Assembly: GCA_021209875.1 (NCBI GenBank)
Contig: JAGYVD010000010.1
Span: 248,001 to 312,000, forward strand
Direction of reading: 5' to 3'
Length of the DNA stretch: 64,000 bases
Source of the DNA: Rosellinia necatrix
Lineage: Eukaryota > Ascomycota > Sordariomycetes > Xylariales > Xylariaceae
Part shown: in pieces, positions 1-12,160 of the stretch
Layout of the letters: the number at the start of each line of letters is the position of its first letter
Numbering within the stretch: position 1 is the first letter of the stretch
Program-made: the position numbers and the translations under genes
The notes under the pieces: generated by a model
Databases searched by the model: none
Seen by the model: only the letters and a program-made list of their open reading frames with translations
What the model was told of the DNA's origin: nothing

Positions 1-60
1 GCTCTGGCTGCCGCCGCTGGCGTGGCTGGGTCCCGCCAACTCGGGACGATAGTGTGCCAT
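1..60 (-). CDS. possible 5' end of a gene leaving the left edge (partial)
   Basis: Reading leftward from an ATG at position 60, twenty codons are open to the window edge (MAHYRPELAG then PSHASGGSQS). The stretch is GC-rich and uses C/G-ending codons like the real exons elsewhere in the window, whereas the sequence right of position 60 turns spacer-like. The Pro/Ser/Gly/Gln-rich start resembles the disordered N-terminus of many fungal regulatory proteins, but no domain is visible. It could equally be a chance open frame; only the sequence left of the window can decide. Confidence 0.3.
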   Translation of the reverse strand, partial: MAHYRPELAGPSHASGGSQS

Positions 61-518
61 GTCGCTATCATACACCGGATCTGAGAATTTCAGGAGCCGT
101 GCGTTCGTCGTACCGACCCCGGTGCCCTGTGACATAGGGTACTCGGAGATGGAGCCATCGTCCGCCGAGATTCGAGTACTGCCTGATTTGGATCGCCCTC
201 TCCCGGATAGAATCCCCCTCTCGCCCCTCTTGGGTTCCGTTATCTTCTTCCTGACGTATGCGCTGCGTCCCGACATTGTAGGTCTCGTTGGCTGGGCGGA
301 ATAGGCCTTGATGACAGCTGGTATATATGGTTAATCTAGTGGGAAACCGTTGTTGACTCGAACCGGAGTTAGGTATCTCGACCGCTCGCTAACTCTTCAC
401 ACGCTCGCGCAAGCTGGAGTGTGCTACTGGCCGGCTACTACGGGATAGCCCGAAATCGTACACATATAACGACTCCTAGAAGCTAGGTTTTGATTGGTTT
501 GGAGTACTGTAGTTCGTT

Positions 519-546
519 AGAGAGGGAGAGAGAGAGAGAGAGAGAA
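519..546. repeat. (GA)n microsatellite
   Basis: An uninterrupted run of GA dinucleotides apart from one GGG interruption. On the minus strand it is a CT tract about 460-490 bp upstream of the possible start at 60. CT tracts of this kind lie upstream of several genes in this window. Confidence 0.85.
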
Positions 547-1301
547 GGTTTAAAGCGCCAAATGACACTCAACGTGCTTACACGTGCCGTCCGACAGTGA
601 GCGATCCGAATAATAATAATAACAATAACAACAATCACAACAATAGTAATATGGATTCGACCCGTGGGCGTGTTTTCTGCGTTGCCTAGGTCGACAACAC
701 ACCCCAAAGCTAGTCAAAAATGTCTGACCGTCGAGGTCGAGAATTTGACCGAGGGATTTCAATTTTCGCAAACAAACCGGAAGGTGGTCAATAGTCTATT
801 GAGGTCTCAAATGAGACGTGTCGACGTTTATGAGCTACGTATGGCCTCGCCCACGGGGTGTTTGTGTTGTGGGCCGTGTTTTCTTTTTCTTCGTTGGAAT
901 GCTGTGGGAGAGGCGCTTGACGGCGCTTGACGGCGTTGCCAGGCCAGGCAGACGGATAAGATATGAGGCGAGGTGCCATCAATCGACCGCCTTGATCCCG
1001 GCCATGTTTCTGGCCTTCGTAGGGTAATTGTCGGCCGCAGGGGAGTCTCAGTTACGTAGCAGAGGGCGGGCGATTCTACAAGCGAGAGGCACCGCGACGC
1101 AGAGGAAGAACGCGAAAGGTGAAGAGAAATGCTAGCGCCGAGCACCATCAGACGTGTAAGTTAAACGTTGCATTGTGACATTTGTGACATTGCGAAAGGG
1201 GTCGTGTGGAATCGGACACAGCTGAGAGAGGAGGTCTGTGAATGCCGACTGGGCATTTCAGCGGCCGCCCAACACGTCCATCCCGTATCTTGATGTGGTT
1301 G

Positions 1302-1354
1302 GCAATGGCTGGCATGGTTAGCATGGTTGGCATGGTTGGCATGGTTGGCATGGC
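1302..1354. repeat. 9-bp tandem repeat, unit GGCATGGTT
   Basis: About five near-perfect copies of a 9-bp unit, with degenerate copies at both ends. Any frame through it encodes a simple tripeptide repeat, which explains the length of some open frames here without implying a gene. Confidence 0.8.
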
Positions 1355-4300
1355 TGTGATACGATCGGTTCCGACTGTAGCACAATCGTACGCAATCACC
1401 CAGAATCCCATATGTAGTTACATGGACTTCGTGCCCCTCGAACCCTTTGAGATGCCTGTTCAGGATGGGCTGGCGTGCCTGGGTAGCGTGGATGGCCAGG
1501 AGGCCCGACCGGGGGCCCCATGACCGTCGAGATAAGGAGTCTCTCGAGCCACTGGAGCGTCGCCTGATCCCGGCTGCATGTAACGGTTGTACTCTTGGGG
1601 AGGCTGTTGGGATATCTCGGCCGCCATGCTGGAAAAGGGTGGTGTGCCTGCAGTCCCTTGTGCCGCTGCGAGGTAAGCTGAGTGATGAGCGCCACACAAT
1701 GCTAGGCCGTCACCGTTCGTCCGCTAGCCTCTATTGATTGATGATAGCGATGCCCCTTCGTCTACCTACCCTGCCCTACCCTTCGATTTGAGACTCGGCT
1801 GAGAACGTCTTGTATTCAGTCGAACACCATCGAACTAACTAGCTACGATGCTTACCGCCCCCGATGGTTCTCTAGGTCTGGCCATTTCCCGAACGGCTGG
1901 AAACCCCTGGTCTAGTGCAACCGTTTCCCGTCCGGTCCACGATCGGTAACCTGGGTATCGAGTATCGAGAGATGGGCCACTCCCCTGCTCGATCGCGACG
2001 AAACCAATCGGGGCGTGCCAAAAACCACTCGGTCAGCGATCCTGTCGAGAGGTAGCCGGGGCCAACCTAGACGGGGCGCGCACACAATGTATCCAAGACC
2101 CGAGTATACACTAGAACCATATGTTGTAGAAACCATCAGATCTTTGTGAGGACGCGCTGCGACTCGGATCCCAGAACGCGAAGCCCGGATCGCGGGAGAA
2201 CCTACTCAATAAGAGATGAGTAACGCAAGAAAAACCTCGCTAGGATGTAATGAGAGACTGCCGTGAACCGTTGATCCTTGTTCCGGGGCAGATGGCCTGG
2301 CTTTCCCGCTCCTCTCCTCTCTCTCTGCCGGGGTCTCCCCGCGGTGACACCTTTGGGTATAAACAGAAAGCGATGCCCACTACGTTTCCGCATGCAATGG
2401 TTATGCGCCGTCGATGTCACGATGCCAATGTACTTGTATGGAGCATTTAGATCAATTTTTTTTTCGCCCCGGAATTCTTTCAACTACCCGTACGATGGGT
2501 TAGATTAAACGGGGATTGCCCTTGAGCCATTGCCGCCAAGCCAGCTGGGCGCCTTTCCCGTCGCTAAATGAACCCTGAACAACTTGACTTGCATCGTAGC
2601 TTACCATCCCTTCCATGCTCCGACCCTATGAAAACGGCAATAAAAGACCACCACAGCTAATCATCGCACGGGTCAGCATGGTGGCGGATCAACCCGGTGT
2701 CCCCGGCAGGACTTGCGCGCCACAGACGTTATATTGCACCGAGGCCGAAGACATCCACTAGCGTACGTCTCAAAGGCGCCCCTACGTTAGAATATTAACA
2801 GTCCAGAGTGTTGCCATTGTCTGTTTGACTGGCGACTGGCGACTTGCGGAGCAACATTATCGCGTCCGGGATGGCAACACGGGGCATCTCAAGTAGGTAG
2901 ACTATCACTAGCCGCCCCATGAGGGTTGCGTCTTATCATCTAGTACGTCAAGAAATACCGAAGTCTAACTACTCCTCCAAAAAAAAAAAAAAAAAGGTTG
3001 CTATCTTGGTTCTGGATGTTACTTCGTGACCTATATAGATTATTAGCACATATCTACACAGACCTCATGATGATCACCAACCCTGGCAATAGGGGAGTAT
3101 CCGCACAATACCTGCAGATCAGCCCCATCGCATGCGAGTGGGATAATGCCGAGTCGACCTATTAGCCTTACCTTATTTATATCCATCGAGATGCTCTAGA
3201 TCGGGTTATGATTAACGCCAAGGTCCGCCTGGCCGGATGATGTGAGCAGCTTACCGAGAGACCAGCATAAGACCCAGGTCAAACGCTTCCCACTAGTTCG
3301 ACACACCTGACTGATCGCCTTCCGCCCTGTGTTCAGCATTCTTATTTTACAAACGTCTTATATAAGAGCATAAACACGGTTGAAACTGTCCAGTAAGTGG
3401 TGTGAGTTTACCAGAGTGGTGTCAGAGTCCAGAGACAGAAGCTCACCATCGGTAAAGATAATGCAATGTGTCAGGAAAGCGAAATAGCCCATTCACATTA
3501 TTGACATGTACGTTTTGGGTAACTAGCGTATGTAGACTATTTAGTATTGTGGCGCCACGCCTGTTGCTCGCTTATACTTGGCCACCGAATTATAGCATGC
3601 TTCAGCACTCCTTCCACCGGATATCCGCTTTTAGATGTCCCCAAAATCAAGTAGAAGCACATAATGCAGAGACCATCTCTCGTATGTGGTAGCACCAGAC
3701 GATGAGGGCGCATACTGATTCCGGTGAGGCATCCATGCAGGAGTCACGTTTCTCGAAATGAGGACTGCTGCAAGACGCGGGGGAACATGCAGGAAGCGCT
3801 CCTAAAGCGCTAAAATCATGAAATTCCCCCGCTCGTTGGAGCTGACGGCTGAGGTGAGCTGCGGCTCAGCCAAGCTACCCCTTACGCCTCTATCGGGCGA
3901 TCTAGCTTCACCTACGTATGACTTGCATGGCCTCCGCCTCCGGGCCACCCCGAAGTTCTGGGGAAAGGGTTCCGACGCGTTTGGGCGATACTGTGCTTAC
4001 AAGTGATCGTCCCCCCTTCATGCTAAGATAGATCGCCAAACAGGCAGTGAGGATACACTTACGCTACAGCGTGGGTGCTAGGCAGAGCCCAAATACAAAA
4101 AATATCCCTATGATACAACATGGTTATTTTTTTTAGGATTTGTCGCCGAAGACGGACAGGACGGGGTTGTAGGTGGTATCAGGAGCCTTGGCAGCGAAGC
4201 AGAGACCAGATGCTAGATGGTATACCGTGCGATACACGGTACAACGATGCGCCACGTAGCCGAAGACGTAACATATATCAAGTGACGCTGCTCTTGAAAA

Positions 4301-5650
4301 TAATATATTTAAGTCACAATACGAAATATGTTTCCCTCTTGGAGAGATTGGTGGAATCAGAAATATCCCTGAAGTGAGAATACTATATCAGTCTATACTT
4401 ATATCAAAGCTGTTATTCATGGAGAATCAATAAACACGTCACCGCTTATAGGCCAGTTCGCATGGCAATTAAAAACTTGTCATGTACCTTCAACCCAACC
4501 GACGAAAAAAAAAAAAAAAAAATTTAATTTAATAGTGTCCAGTCAAAATGGGGATTTTATATGTACACGTGAGTAATATTAACTAAGGATGGCAGACCTG
4601 CAGATGACCAGTACCATAGGCCTAGAGCACCCTAAATCTGCAGAATATGGGACGAACCCGGATATACTCAACCGACCTTCAAACAGATCCCTTTAGTCAG
4701 TTATGTGTTCTTCGAAATTTCCAAAAAACTCATGTCATTTCTGTAACCTACGACGAGACCATGGTGACCTTCGGAACGGCAGGCCTGCGATTTCGGCGTT
4801 ACACCCACCAAGGGAAGCTATATGAAGATAGATTAGATATTGGTTAAGTAACGAATAATATGATAGATCCATACTACCTGGTAAAAGAAAGGACAAGCAC
4901 AGGTAATAGGTTCACGCACATGTCGGGCCTATGGGATCATACAATTCGCGACGATTCTCATGCCACCCTAGGAACTTCCCGATTGTTATAGAACAAATCT
5001 GTGGTGCTACCATAATATGACTGCTTCAAACCTACAAATTGAGAATGTTATGAAGATGAGCACTTGGCCGTCGGCAGCCACTTATGTAGGCTTGTGGAAA
5101 GCAGTTGGGCAGCAGGGTGATAAGATGAAACCCGTTCTGGTTGGATATATGGGTTAGCCGTGGTTTGATAGAGTGGCCAGTTGATTCCTGATCATGAAAG
5201 GACATAAAAAAATGGGACTGAGGCTCTGTATATATGACTAATTCCACTACCACGTTAGATTAGGTTTAGAAGGCTTGTAACTTGTTGTTCTGATGGTATT
5301 ATAGATGAGTTGTGACGGTAGGCCATGCTAACATGTGTTATCACGTAAAAGCTCTAATTCAGTGCTAATTTATATTTGTCATTCTCTAAACTACCTACAC
5401 TGGCAATAGAATAGCAAGTCGTTATCGAAAATGGCCAGATCGATAGTTCCATCCGTCATGACCTGAGCCACCATCGGGGCACTACAAGACTTGGGCAAGA
5501 TAGTTGCTAGGCTCCGCAATGGAGCAAGGATAGGCACTTCGATGCTCTCTGCCGACTGCTCGAAAAGGGTAATCACAGTGTTGCCCGACGTGATTATTGC
5601 CTGATGTGATAAACAAGGAAATCCGTTCTGCCAAAACGGTTATTAATCCC

Positions 5651-7129
5651 CTAAGCCAGAGCATTCTCATCTTTCTCCAAAAGCAGATCTGTCACCTTCT
5701 TCCGAGCCTCCTCGATCTCCTCCTCGGTGAGCGGCACGGGGTCAGTCTCGACGGCACTATTGGTGTTATAGGGGGACGGGAAGATAGCCTTCAGCGCTCC
5801 CACCGCCTCGTCGACCCACTGTAGCCAGAAAGACTCGAAATTCTCTCGGGTAATGGCCTCCAGCGGGTCGTCTTCGATTAGGCACGCATTGAAGAACTTC
5901 ACGAGGGCGGCGACGTGCGCCTTGTCGATCTGGCAGCCGTGCTTGTGGATGATGAGGAGAGAGCCGCAAGGGATGTTCTGCACTTGCCGCTGGAACCTCA
6001 AGGGGCTCATGCTGCTGGTGATGCCCCAACGCTCGAAGTAGTCGGGGATCTTCGGGGCGAAGAAACGTCCGGTCAAATTGGTGATGTACGACAAGCTGCC
6101 CTGGTGGTTGATGGGATCGTATGTGCCGTAGCACAGCTGGACGACCCACGGGAGCCCGACCTTGTTGGCGAGTTCGCATTCGTAGCGGCGATAGAAGGCA
6201 TTTTGGACTAGGACCTGGACGTTCTGGATGTGGTCGATCGCCTTGCCGGCGAGGGAGGAGAGACGGGGGATATCGCCATCGCAGTTGATTCTGACGGCCG
6301 GCCAGAGCGACGCCCGTTCTCCTGGTTTGCCGTAGGACTTGATAAGGAGTCGGTTGCGAGCGGAGACACAAGGGTTCTCGGGACGGGTAAGGAACCACTC
6401 GATGATCATGCGTAGATCGCGGGGGGTGGCGTTGGTGTAATACACCTTGGGGGCACCATCTATCTCAGCAGTGCGGAAGCTGAGGAAGATGACAGCACCG
6501 AAGTAAGTCTTGAGGCTTCCAGGATCAGCGAGCGCGAAGATGGACTTATTGATGTTTTGGCCACCGTCGCGTGCATTTGGTGCGATGAATTGTCGGATTC
6601 CATGTCCAATTCTTCGGGCTGTAAAGCCCTTGTTGATATCCGTAATTTCAAGTTTGCTAACAGCCTTGCTGAATGGTCTTGTGATGGTAATACCTAGAGC
6701 TCGGATTATGGCTATGTCCAAGGCCTTAAGATCCAACCATTTCCAAGCGGGTTTGATGGAGTCCACAGCGAAGATGATCGCTCTAACATGGTTCTTGGGG
6801 GCCTTAGAATGGCCAAACTCTTCCTTCAGAGGTTTACAGAGGGCTTTATGGTGCGGCCAGTCTTTCGCGAAACAAATTTTATTACAATACGCCTAGGATT
6901 GGGGTTAGAGGTAAACAGACAGTCGGCGATAAGTATCACTTACAGTGCCGCAGTTTGGGCATCGCATCTCGGCTGCTGAATCACATACGGTACAGCAGCC
7001 GAGTACATTTTTGTCTTCTTGTCCATCAACGGGGTCGAAGACATGGGCAGCATGGCCCTCGGTCGCGTTGCTGCAATGGACGCCTTCCTCGTGTGCCTGG
7101 GTCGCCATTAGGCCTGGCTGAGTTTCCAT
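5651..7129 (-). CDS. MYND-type zinc finger protein
   Basis: Two exons: 7129-6944 and 6892-5651, separated by a 51-nt intron (6893-6943) with a GTAAGT donor, CTAAC branch and CCTAG acceptor. The product is 475 aa. The finger spans the junction at about residues 44-82: CCTVC, then CPNC, then YCNKIC, then HHKALC. This is the C-x2-C / C-x2-C / C-x3-C / H-x3-C zinc-binding pattern of MYND domains, which bind two zinc ions and mediate protein contacts. The remaining ~390 residues match no SET or other catalytic motif I recognise, and end in a charged Glu/Lys-rich helix. Many fungal genomes carry orphan MYND proteins of this size. Start choice: METQPGLM has a second Met at residue 8. The domain call is firm; the function is unknown. 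Confidence 0.85.
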
Positions 7130-10100
7130 TATGGACGTTGTTGGCTGTTCTTGGTTACCGATATCTCAAGAATAATACAGCTTTTTTCAAACCAAAGGTT
7201 GAGGTAGGATTGCAGCAGAAAAATATGAGACAGGTGGAAACAAGAAGGTTGTCGTGATGTGGAGGGGAGAGGGTGTGCGTGTTGCAATTTAGAAGTAGCA
7301 AGAAAATATTGTGTCTGCCAAAATGGTGCGGGTAGGTGCCCGTCACTTCCTTACTTAGTCACCCTTTCGTTTGCTGTTGCTACTATCGTTACCAAGGTGC
7401 AGTCGTAGTGAAGGAAGTTCAAATACTTAATGAGTACCAAGATAAGGCATGACGCTTCAAAGTTCTGCCCGAAATTGACCCGAATGGAATTGATTATTCA
7501 TTAATTACACACAGGTTATAATGTAACGAAAGAGAACTACGATTAAACTGCCACGCTTGCTTCTAGGGAGCATAGTTTCTGTGTATTTCCTATCCACATG
7601 GTCTTAAACCACAAACTGGCACGGTTCTCTCTTCAAGGCCTGAGAAAACGTCGCATTATCGGGTTTGTGATTTAACAATATATGTATATGTTGATTGCTC
7701 TTGCCAGCCGGAGTAAAGGCAATGATTGATTTTAAACTAATCATGTTTGACATATGAGGCATCAACTACTTGCACACAAACTTTGGAATGCTGATATTAT
7801 GTAGGTAATCAACACTATACTACACCAAGCTCTGCATAACGTTACTAGGTGATTAGGAAAATCGTCACAATGTTGAGCTTTTTCTAAGGTAGGGATATTG
7901 GTCACAAAATTATGGACTTCAGTAACTATTTGCGATGTTGCTGTTTTATGATGAACCTGTTGTTAAGGTTACCATAGACAGATACTATCACAACTGCTTT
8001 ATCCTAATATTTTCCAGGGGGCTAAGATTGTATTGCTCGCAATTTGGAGTGCGAGCATGTGCTCCTCAGAGGTTTAATGATGAGGCTATCTAAGTCTGTC
8101 ACAATACATACCTAGCTACTCGATGAAAAGTGTTTGTGTCTGATCCATCCTCCTTGATCAACGAGGTATTTGAAGTATTCGCCTGACGGGAAAAGGGCTG
8201 TGATCCACTAGGGGGCTTAATGTGTTAGGTTTCCCCTGTACGATATTTCCCTGTAAGATAGTCGCCAACTATTCTGGCCTATATATATTGGTCGAGCGGC
8301 AGTAGTGTAACCGGATGCTAGCTAGCGGCTTGGAAAATCCCTTCATGCCGGGGCATTATTATTTCATTAGGATCATGTTATTCCATGTGTATTTCATTTC
8401 GCCGTGCTATAAAGCTTATCATGTGTAAGCAGTCAACCCACATCAGGTCAAAACCCAGGTAGCTCTAGATAGCATGCACTCAGGCCCGCCGTCGCTCTTG
8501 GCTGCCCTCTGTCATATGATATGACTTAACCTGGACCAAACCAGTAGCATTACCAGCCCGTCCAAGTTACCTAGCAACTCGTAATTCGATGCGTTGGCGC
8601 ATGTTCACAAGTAGAGTAGCCTGACTACCCCCACTAGAGACTAGAGTGGGGTCGTGATAACTTTGGACGAAGTTGTTCTTAGCTTTTAGCCTTTAGCTTT
8701 TAGCTTCTAGCTGGCTGGCGCTATGTACGTATATGCGGGTACCTGCATGGCATTGCTGGAGGTACGGTCAATGATAGGGACAAACGTGTTTAGCTTTACG
8801 ATTTCGGTGTCCCAAGACGTGGTCATGGTGAGAGGGTAGTGGTTATCTGTGCGCTACACCGACTACGCCGATTGCATCATCTCTTGCGACCAGCCACTCA
8901 TATTACACGGATCAAGGTGAGATCTTCCTATCCTGGTCGGCATATCTTGGCATTACCGGCCCCACCAATTTTCAGAACAGGGTGTTGAGACAAGAGCGGT
9001 TATTATTACTTGCAGTTGGTTATTGGGATCTCTGAAGGCCGAGTGATGTCTCCTTGATTGTTTTTGCTACTTGGTTGACCCGGTCTGATTCTATTTTGTA
9101 GTACCATGTAGGCACCCTGGATCTTGGACTTCTAACTACCTAGGCGATACCTTCCAAGATACCCCAGGTACATACACGACTTGCTGGGAAGAAGCCTGTA
9201 CCGTTTGGGTAAGTTACCTAGTGTAACTAGGCGCAGTTACATCAATTAAGCTTAATCTAGTGTAAGTATCTGGGTACGTACTACTTCTTCTGAGAGAACG
9301 TTGCATCGGAGATCTCGGCTGATCAATCTTTGTAGAACTAAGCAATGCCTTATATGGGGGCAAACAGAGCAATACATAACTATAACTACATTACCTAGGC
9401 ACTGGAGTATATGTACTATAGGAGCCTTCATACTTGTAGGTACTTTATAGGTACTCTGTTCTATCATGTTGGTCTAGCAAACCAGGTACGAAGTACCTGG
9501 TTTCGGGACCACTAATTCTGGGCTGATTGTTGCTGGTACCTATACCTACGCAAAGTGCTCACGTACCGGTACAGTACCACTAACCTTCTTCTTGTATGTT
9601 CATGAAATGCTAGAATTATAGAATCGTGAGGTACTCAGTGAGTATCTGGGTACTTACCTACTACCTAGGTAGGTAGGTAGCTCTGGATGTCAAGACCGAG
9701 GAAGAGGACTGCATCTTGGAAACTGGGCAACAGGAAACTACCCCCTGTTCTCTTTTTCCAAGCTAACTAGTGTACCCTGTTACCACGTAACCACCCCATG
9801 CTGCAGCTAGCGTTCCCAGAGACCGGATCTTAGAAGCTAGCACCAACGGTTTCCCCAGCCTTCTTATTATCTATCAGGTGCCAAACGTATCTATTTTATA
9901 TTCTGGTCTTTGGCCAAACAAATCCCGCGCCCCAAAGCCTGGTTTTGGTATTCGGTCAACTTCATTTTTATCTTATACACCTGACCTGACACACTGTCTC
10001 ACTCACCTCATCCCGTCCAGAGTATCTATCCAGTCTGGTGAGACGGACGGTCGTAGCGATTCTTGGCAACGACCGCCACACCTTCGGTCAGTTCGGCTGC

Positions 10101-10409
10101 TGGCCTACCTGCCTACCCGGTCTTGTTTGCGCCGCTCGCATCATCGCTGTGGTCAGCGAACGGCTGGCTCTCCAGCTTCCGAGGGATTAGCTGATTTGTC
10201 GCCGTATCCGACCTGCCTATATTACGTCTACTTACCGCCAAAAACCCCGCCTTTTGCCCGGTCGTTTACCTGTTTACCTGTTTACCCTGAACTCCTCCAA
10301 ATTCCAGCAAGCAAATCGCAACACGCCCAGCTCACCTTCTTCCTCTCGCACCTACTTGCTGTGATAGAATAAGAACAAGAACGGCGCATAGCATCATATT
10401 ATCGCCAAC
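7130..10409. other. intergenic spacer, 3.3 kb
   Basis: AT-rich, with many stops in all frames and no recognisable coding motif. Around 8680-8715 there are several short copies of TAGCTTTTAGC. From about 9.1 kb toward the next gene, short tracts of TAGGTA/TACCTA become common, including a perfect ACCTAGGT palindrome followed by GGTA repeats at 9662-9680. The last 500 bp are pyrimidine-rich and presumably hold the promoter and leader of the MARVEL gene at 10410. Confidence 0.6.
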
Positions 10410-11296
10410 ATGTTCTTCGCCATCTTCTTCGCCTTTTGGCGATTCCTACAAATCATCACCTTGGTAAGCACTCTCCATCTTTGCGCTTTGGAATGCGCCG
10501 CCCGCTATGGTAGTAGTATAGCAGCCGGAGTCGCATTTCAGAATCAGAGTAGTATCGGTAGGCAGCGGTCGGTCGCGATAGCGGGCGGGTAGGCGGGCGG
10601 CGCATTTCCACCCCGCGATGAACAAACCAGAACACAACCCGGATAGCGGGAACCTCAAACAAACAAACAAACAAAAACTAATCGTATCTCTTTCTCTTTC
10701 CCCCCTCCCCCCCCCTCTAGATCCCGACGATAGGGCTCCTCGCATACTTCGTGGACGGGTACAACCGCCTCAACGCGCTGACGCCGACATACGTCCTGGT
10801 GCTCTTCATCGTGTCGGTGATCGCGGGCGCGTGGGCGATCGTGACGCTGTTCTCGTACCACCGGTCGTCGACGAACGCGACCTTCGTCGCCGTCGTGGAC
10901 GTGCTGCTGGTGGGCGCCTTCATCGGCGCCGTGTACGAGCTGCGGTTCATCACGGGCGCCGACTGCACCAACGTCGTGCGCGGGTCCTCGGTCGACGTCG
11001 CCCTCGGCCTGTTCGGCAGCGCTTCGGTCAACGGCGTCCGCGTCGAGGTCGACAAGTCCTGCGCCATGCTCAAGGCCGCCTTCGCCTTCGGCATCCTCAA
11101 CGCCGCCTTCTTCTTCTTCACCGCCGGCCTCGCCTGCATCCACGGCGACCGCATGGGCGCCCGCGACCGCCAGAAGGGCTCCACCTACGTCCGCGAGACC
11201 GTCCGCTCCCACCACGGCCACCACAGCCGCCGCTCCAGCCAGGCCCCGCACTCGCGGCACAGCTCCCACCACTCCCACCGGCGTGTCTTTGTCTAG
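10410..11296 (+). CDS. MARVEL-domain four-TM membrane protein
   Basis: Exon 1 is 10410-10463 (18 codons) and exon 2 is 10721-11296. The 257-nt intron has a GTAAGC donor and ends in a long C/T tract with CTAG. The 209-aa product has four hydrophobic segments at about residues 8-28, 40-62, 72-93 and 133-159. The second extracytoplasmic loop carries one Cys on each side of a V/R-rich stretch (GADC, DKSC), the usual MARVEL layout. The C-terminus after residue 163 is cytosolic, Arg/Ser/His-rich, with repeated HH pairs. Fungal MARVEL proteins sit in the plasma membrane or vesicles and organise membrane domains; no specific role can be assigned. It runs tail-to-tail with DPH2. The His-rich tail is unusual and could bind metal, but this is speculative. 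Confidence 0.85.
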
Positions 11297-12160
11297 GTTG
11301 GGAGAGTTAGTTCTGTTCGAGCCAGCCCTTGGCTGGGGATGATCCCACCCCGTTTCCCGCATGGTCGAGCCCTCTGGGTCCGACACCGGGTGAGGGCGTA
11401 TTCGGCAGCGGTGTCTGAGTAGATGTTTGCTTTAAGTTTCTGTGTTTTTTTTTATTTTTATTTTTTTATTGTTCAATGTGTATATGAGGTGTATTTATGG
11501 CTGGTTCGGATAATGTGTAGAAAACGGCCCCGAGGAACGAGGAGGACCACGGCACGGGACGGCCGTGGGATCCGATAGGAGAACATGGAAGCGAAGGAAG
11601 CTCAATGTTGGCTGCTCATGGAATAAAAATGTCAGTCCACCCTGCACATTTAACATCATTTTTGGGGGATCTGGTATGGGAAGAAGGACGGGTGAAGGCT
11701 TTGGAACAGACGTAGGCAAGCGCGTATGTCTAGCACGATTACGATGTAATGCTCTACGACCACTATGATTATACAATAGCAATTGGTTTTATTCTACTGC
11801 CGTTTTTTGTTCTCTCACGCCGTGTTGACGCGTGGTTATGACCTAGCTTGGGCCGACCCCTGCAGGGAAGTTTGGCAGATTGATAGTATCGTGTCCCGGG
11901 CCATTGACCCAATCAAGCACGAGATAGTAATCAAGCCTTGCTCGTGAGGGCTAGCCCTAGATAATCTGGGTGCTAAGATGAGACACTGTCAGGTTATGGA
12001 GGGTACCGCGAGAATATTATATTTCTCATCACAAGCACCTCGTACTTTTACGGCGTTTTGGCGTTCCCGATGCCGTGATTATCGAGTCCCAAGCTTGTGT
12101 CGCACATTCCTTATATCGCTGGTCGATGGTTTAGCTTTTTTGGCCACTGATGACCCAAAC
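11297..12160. other. convergent 3' intergenic region
   Basis: Spacer between the convergent MARVEL and DPH2 genes, long enough for both 3' UTRs. A T-rich tract lies at about 11445-11470. No coding signal seen. Confidence 0.6.

Larger units (their letters stand above)
61..5650. other. intergenic spacer, 5.6 kb, no convincing gene
   Basis: No frame here combines an ATG, sustained fungal codon bias and recognisable motifs. It holds a (GA)n tract at about 519-546, an AAC/AAT-rich tract at 608-650, a 9-bp minisatellite at about 1302-1354, and A-runs at 2979-2995 and 4505-4522. A Pro/Gln-rich minus-strand frame at 1699-1460 (ending with RHASPS) could be an upstream exon or uORF of a gene leaving the left edge. 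From about 2.5 to 5.6 kb the sequence is AT-richer with short frames broken by many stops. A retrotransposon primer-site-like motif lies near 4170. Confidence 0.6.

Noticed and set aside
1161..1697. 178-codon minus-strand frame
   Set aside because: Much of its length comes from the 9-bp minisatellite (HANHANHAN) and the rest has no motif; other frames of the same stretch are equally open.
4647..4847. VTFGTAGLR in a 66-codon frame, reminiscent of phosphohexomutase N-termini
   Set aside because: Only about eight residues match, nothing downstream fits the family, and the frame stops soon; a chance match is more likely than a remnant.
9878..10372. 164-codon open frame just upstream of the first MARVEL gene
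   Set aside because: It begins at GTG with no ATG in frame, is Ser/Pro/Leu-rich as expected from a pyrimidine-rich leader, and ends 38 bp before the real start; it is promoter/leader sequence.
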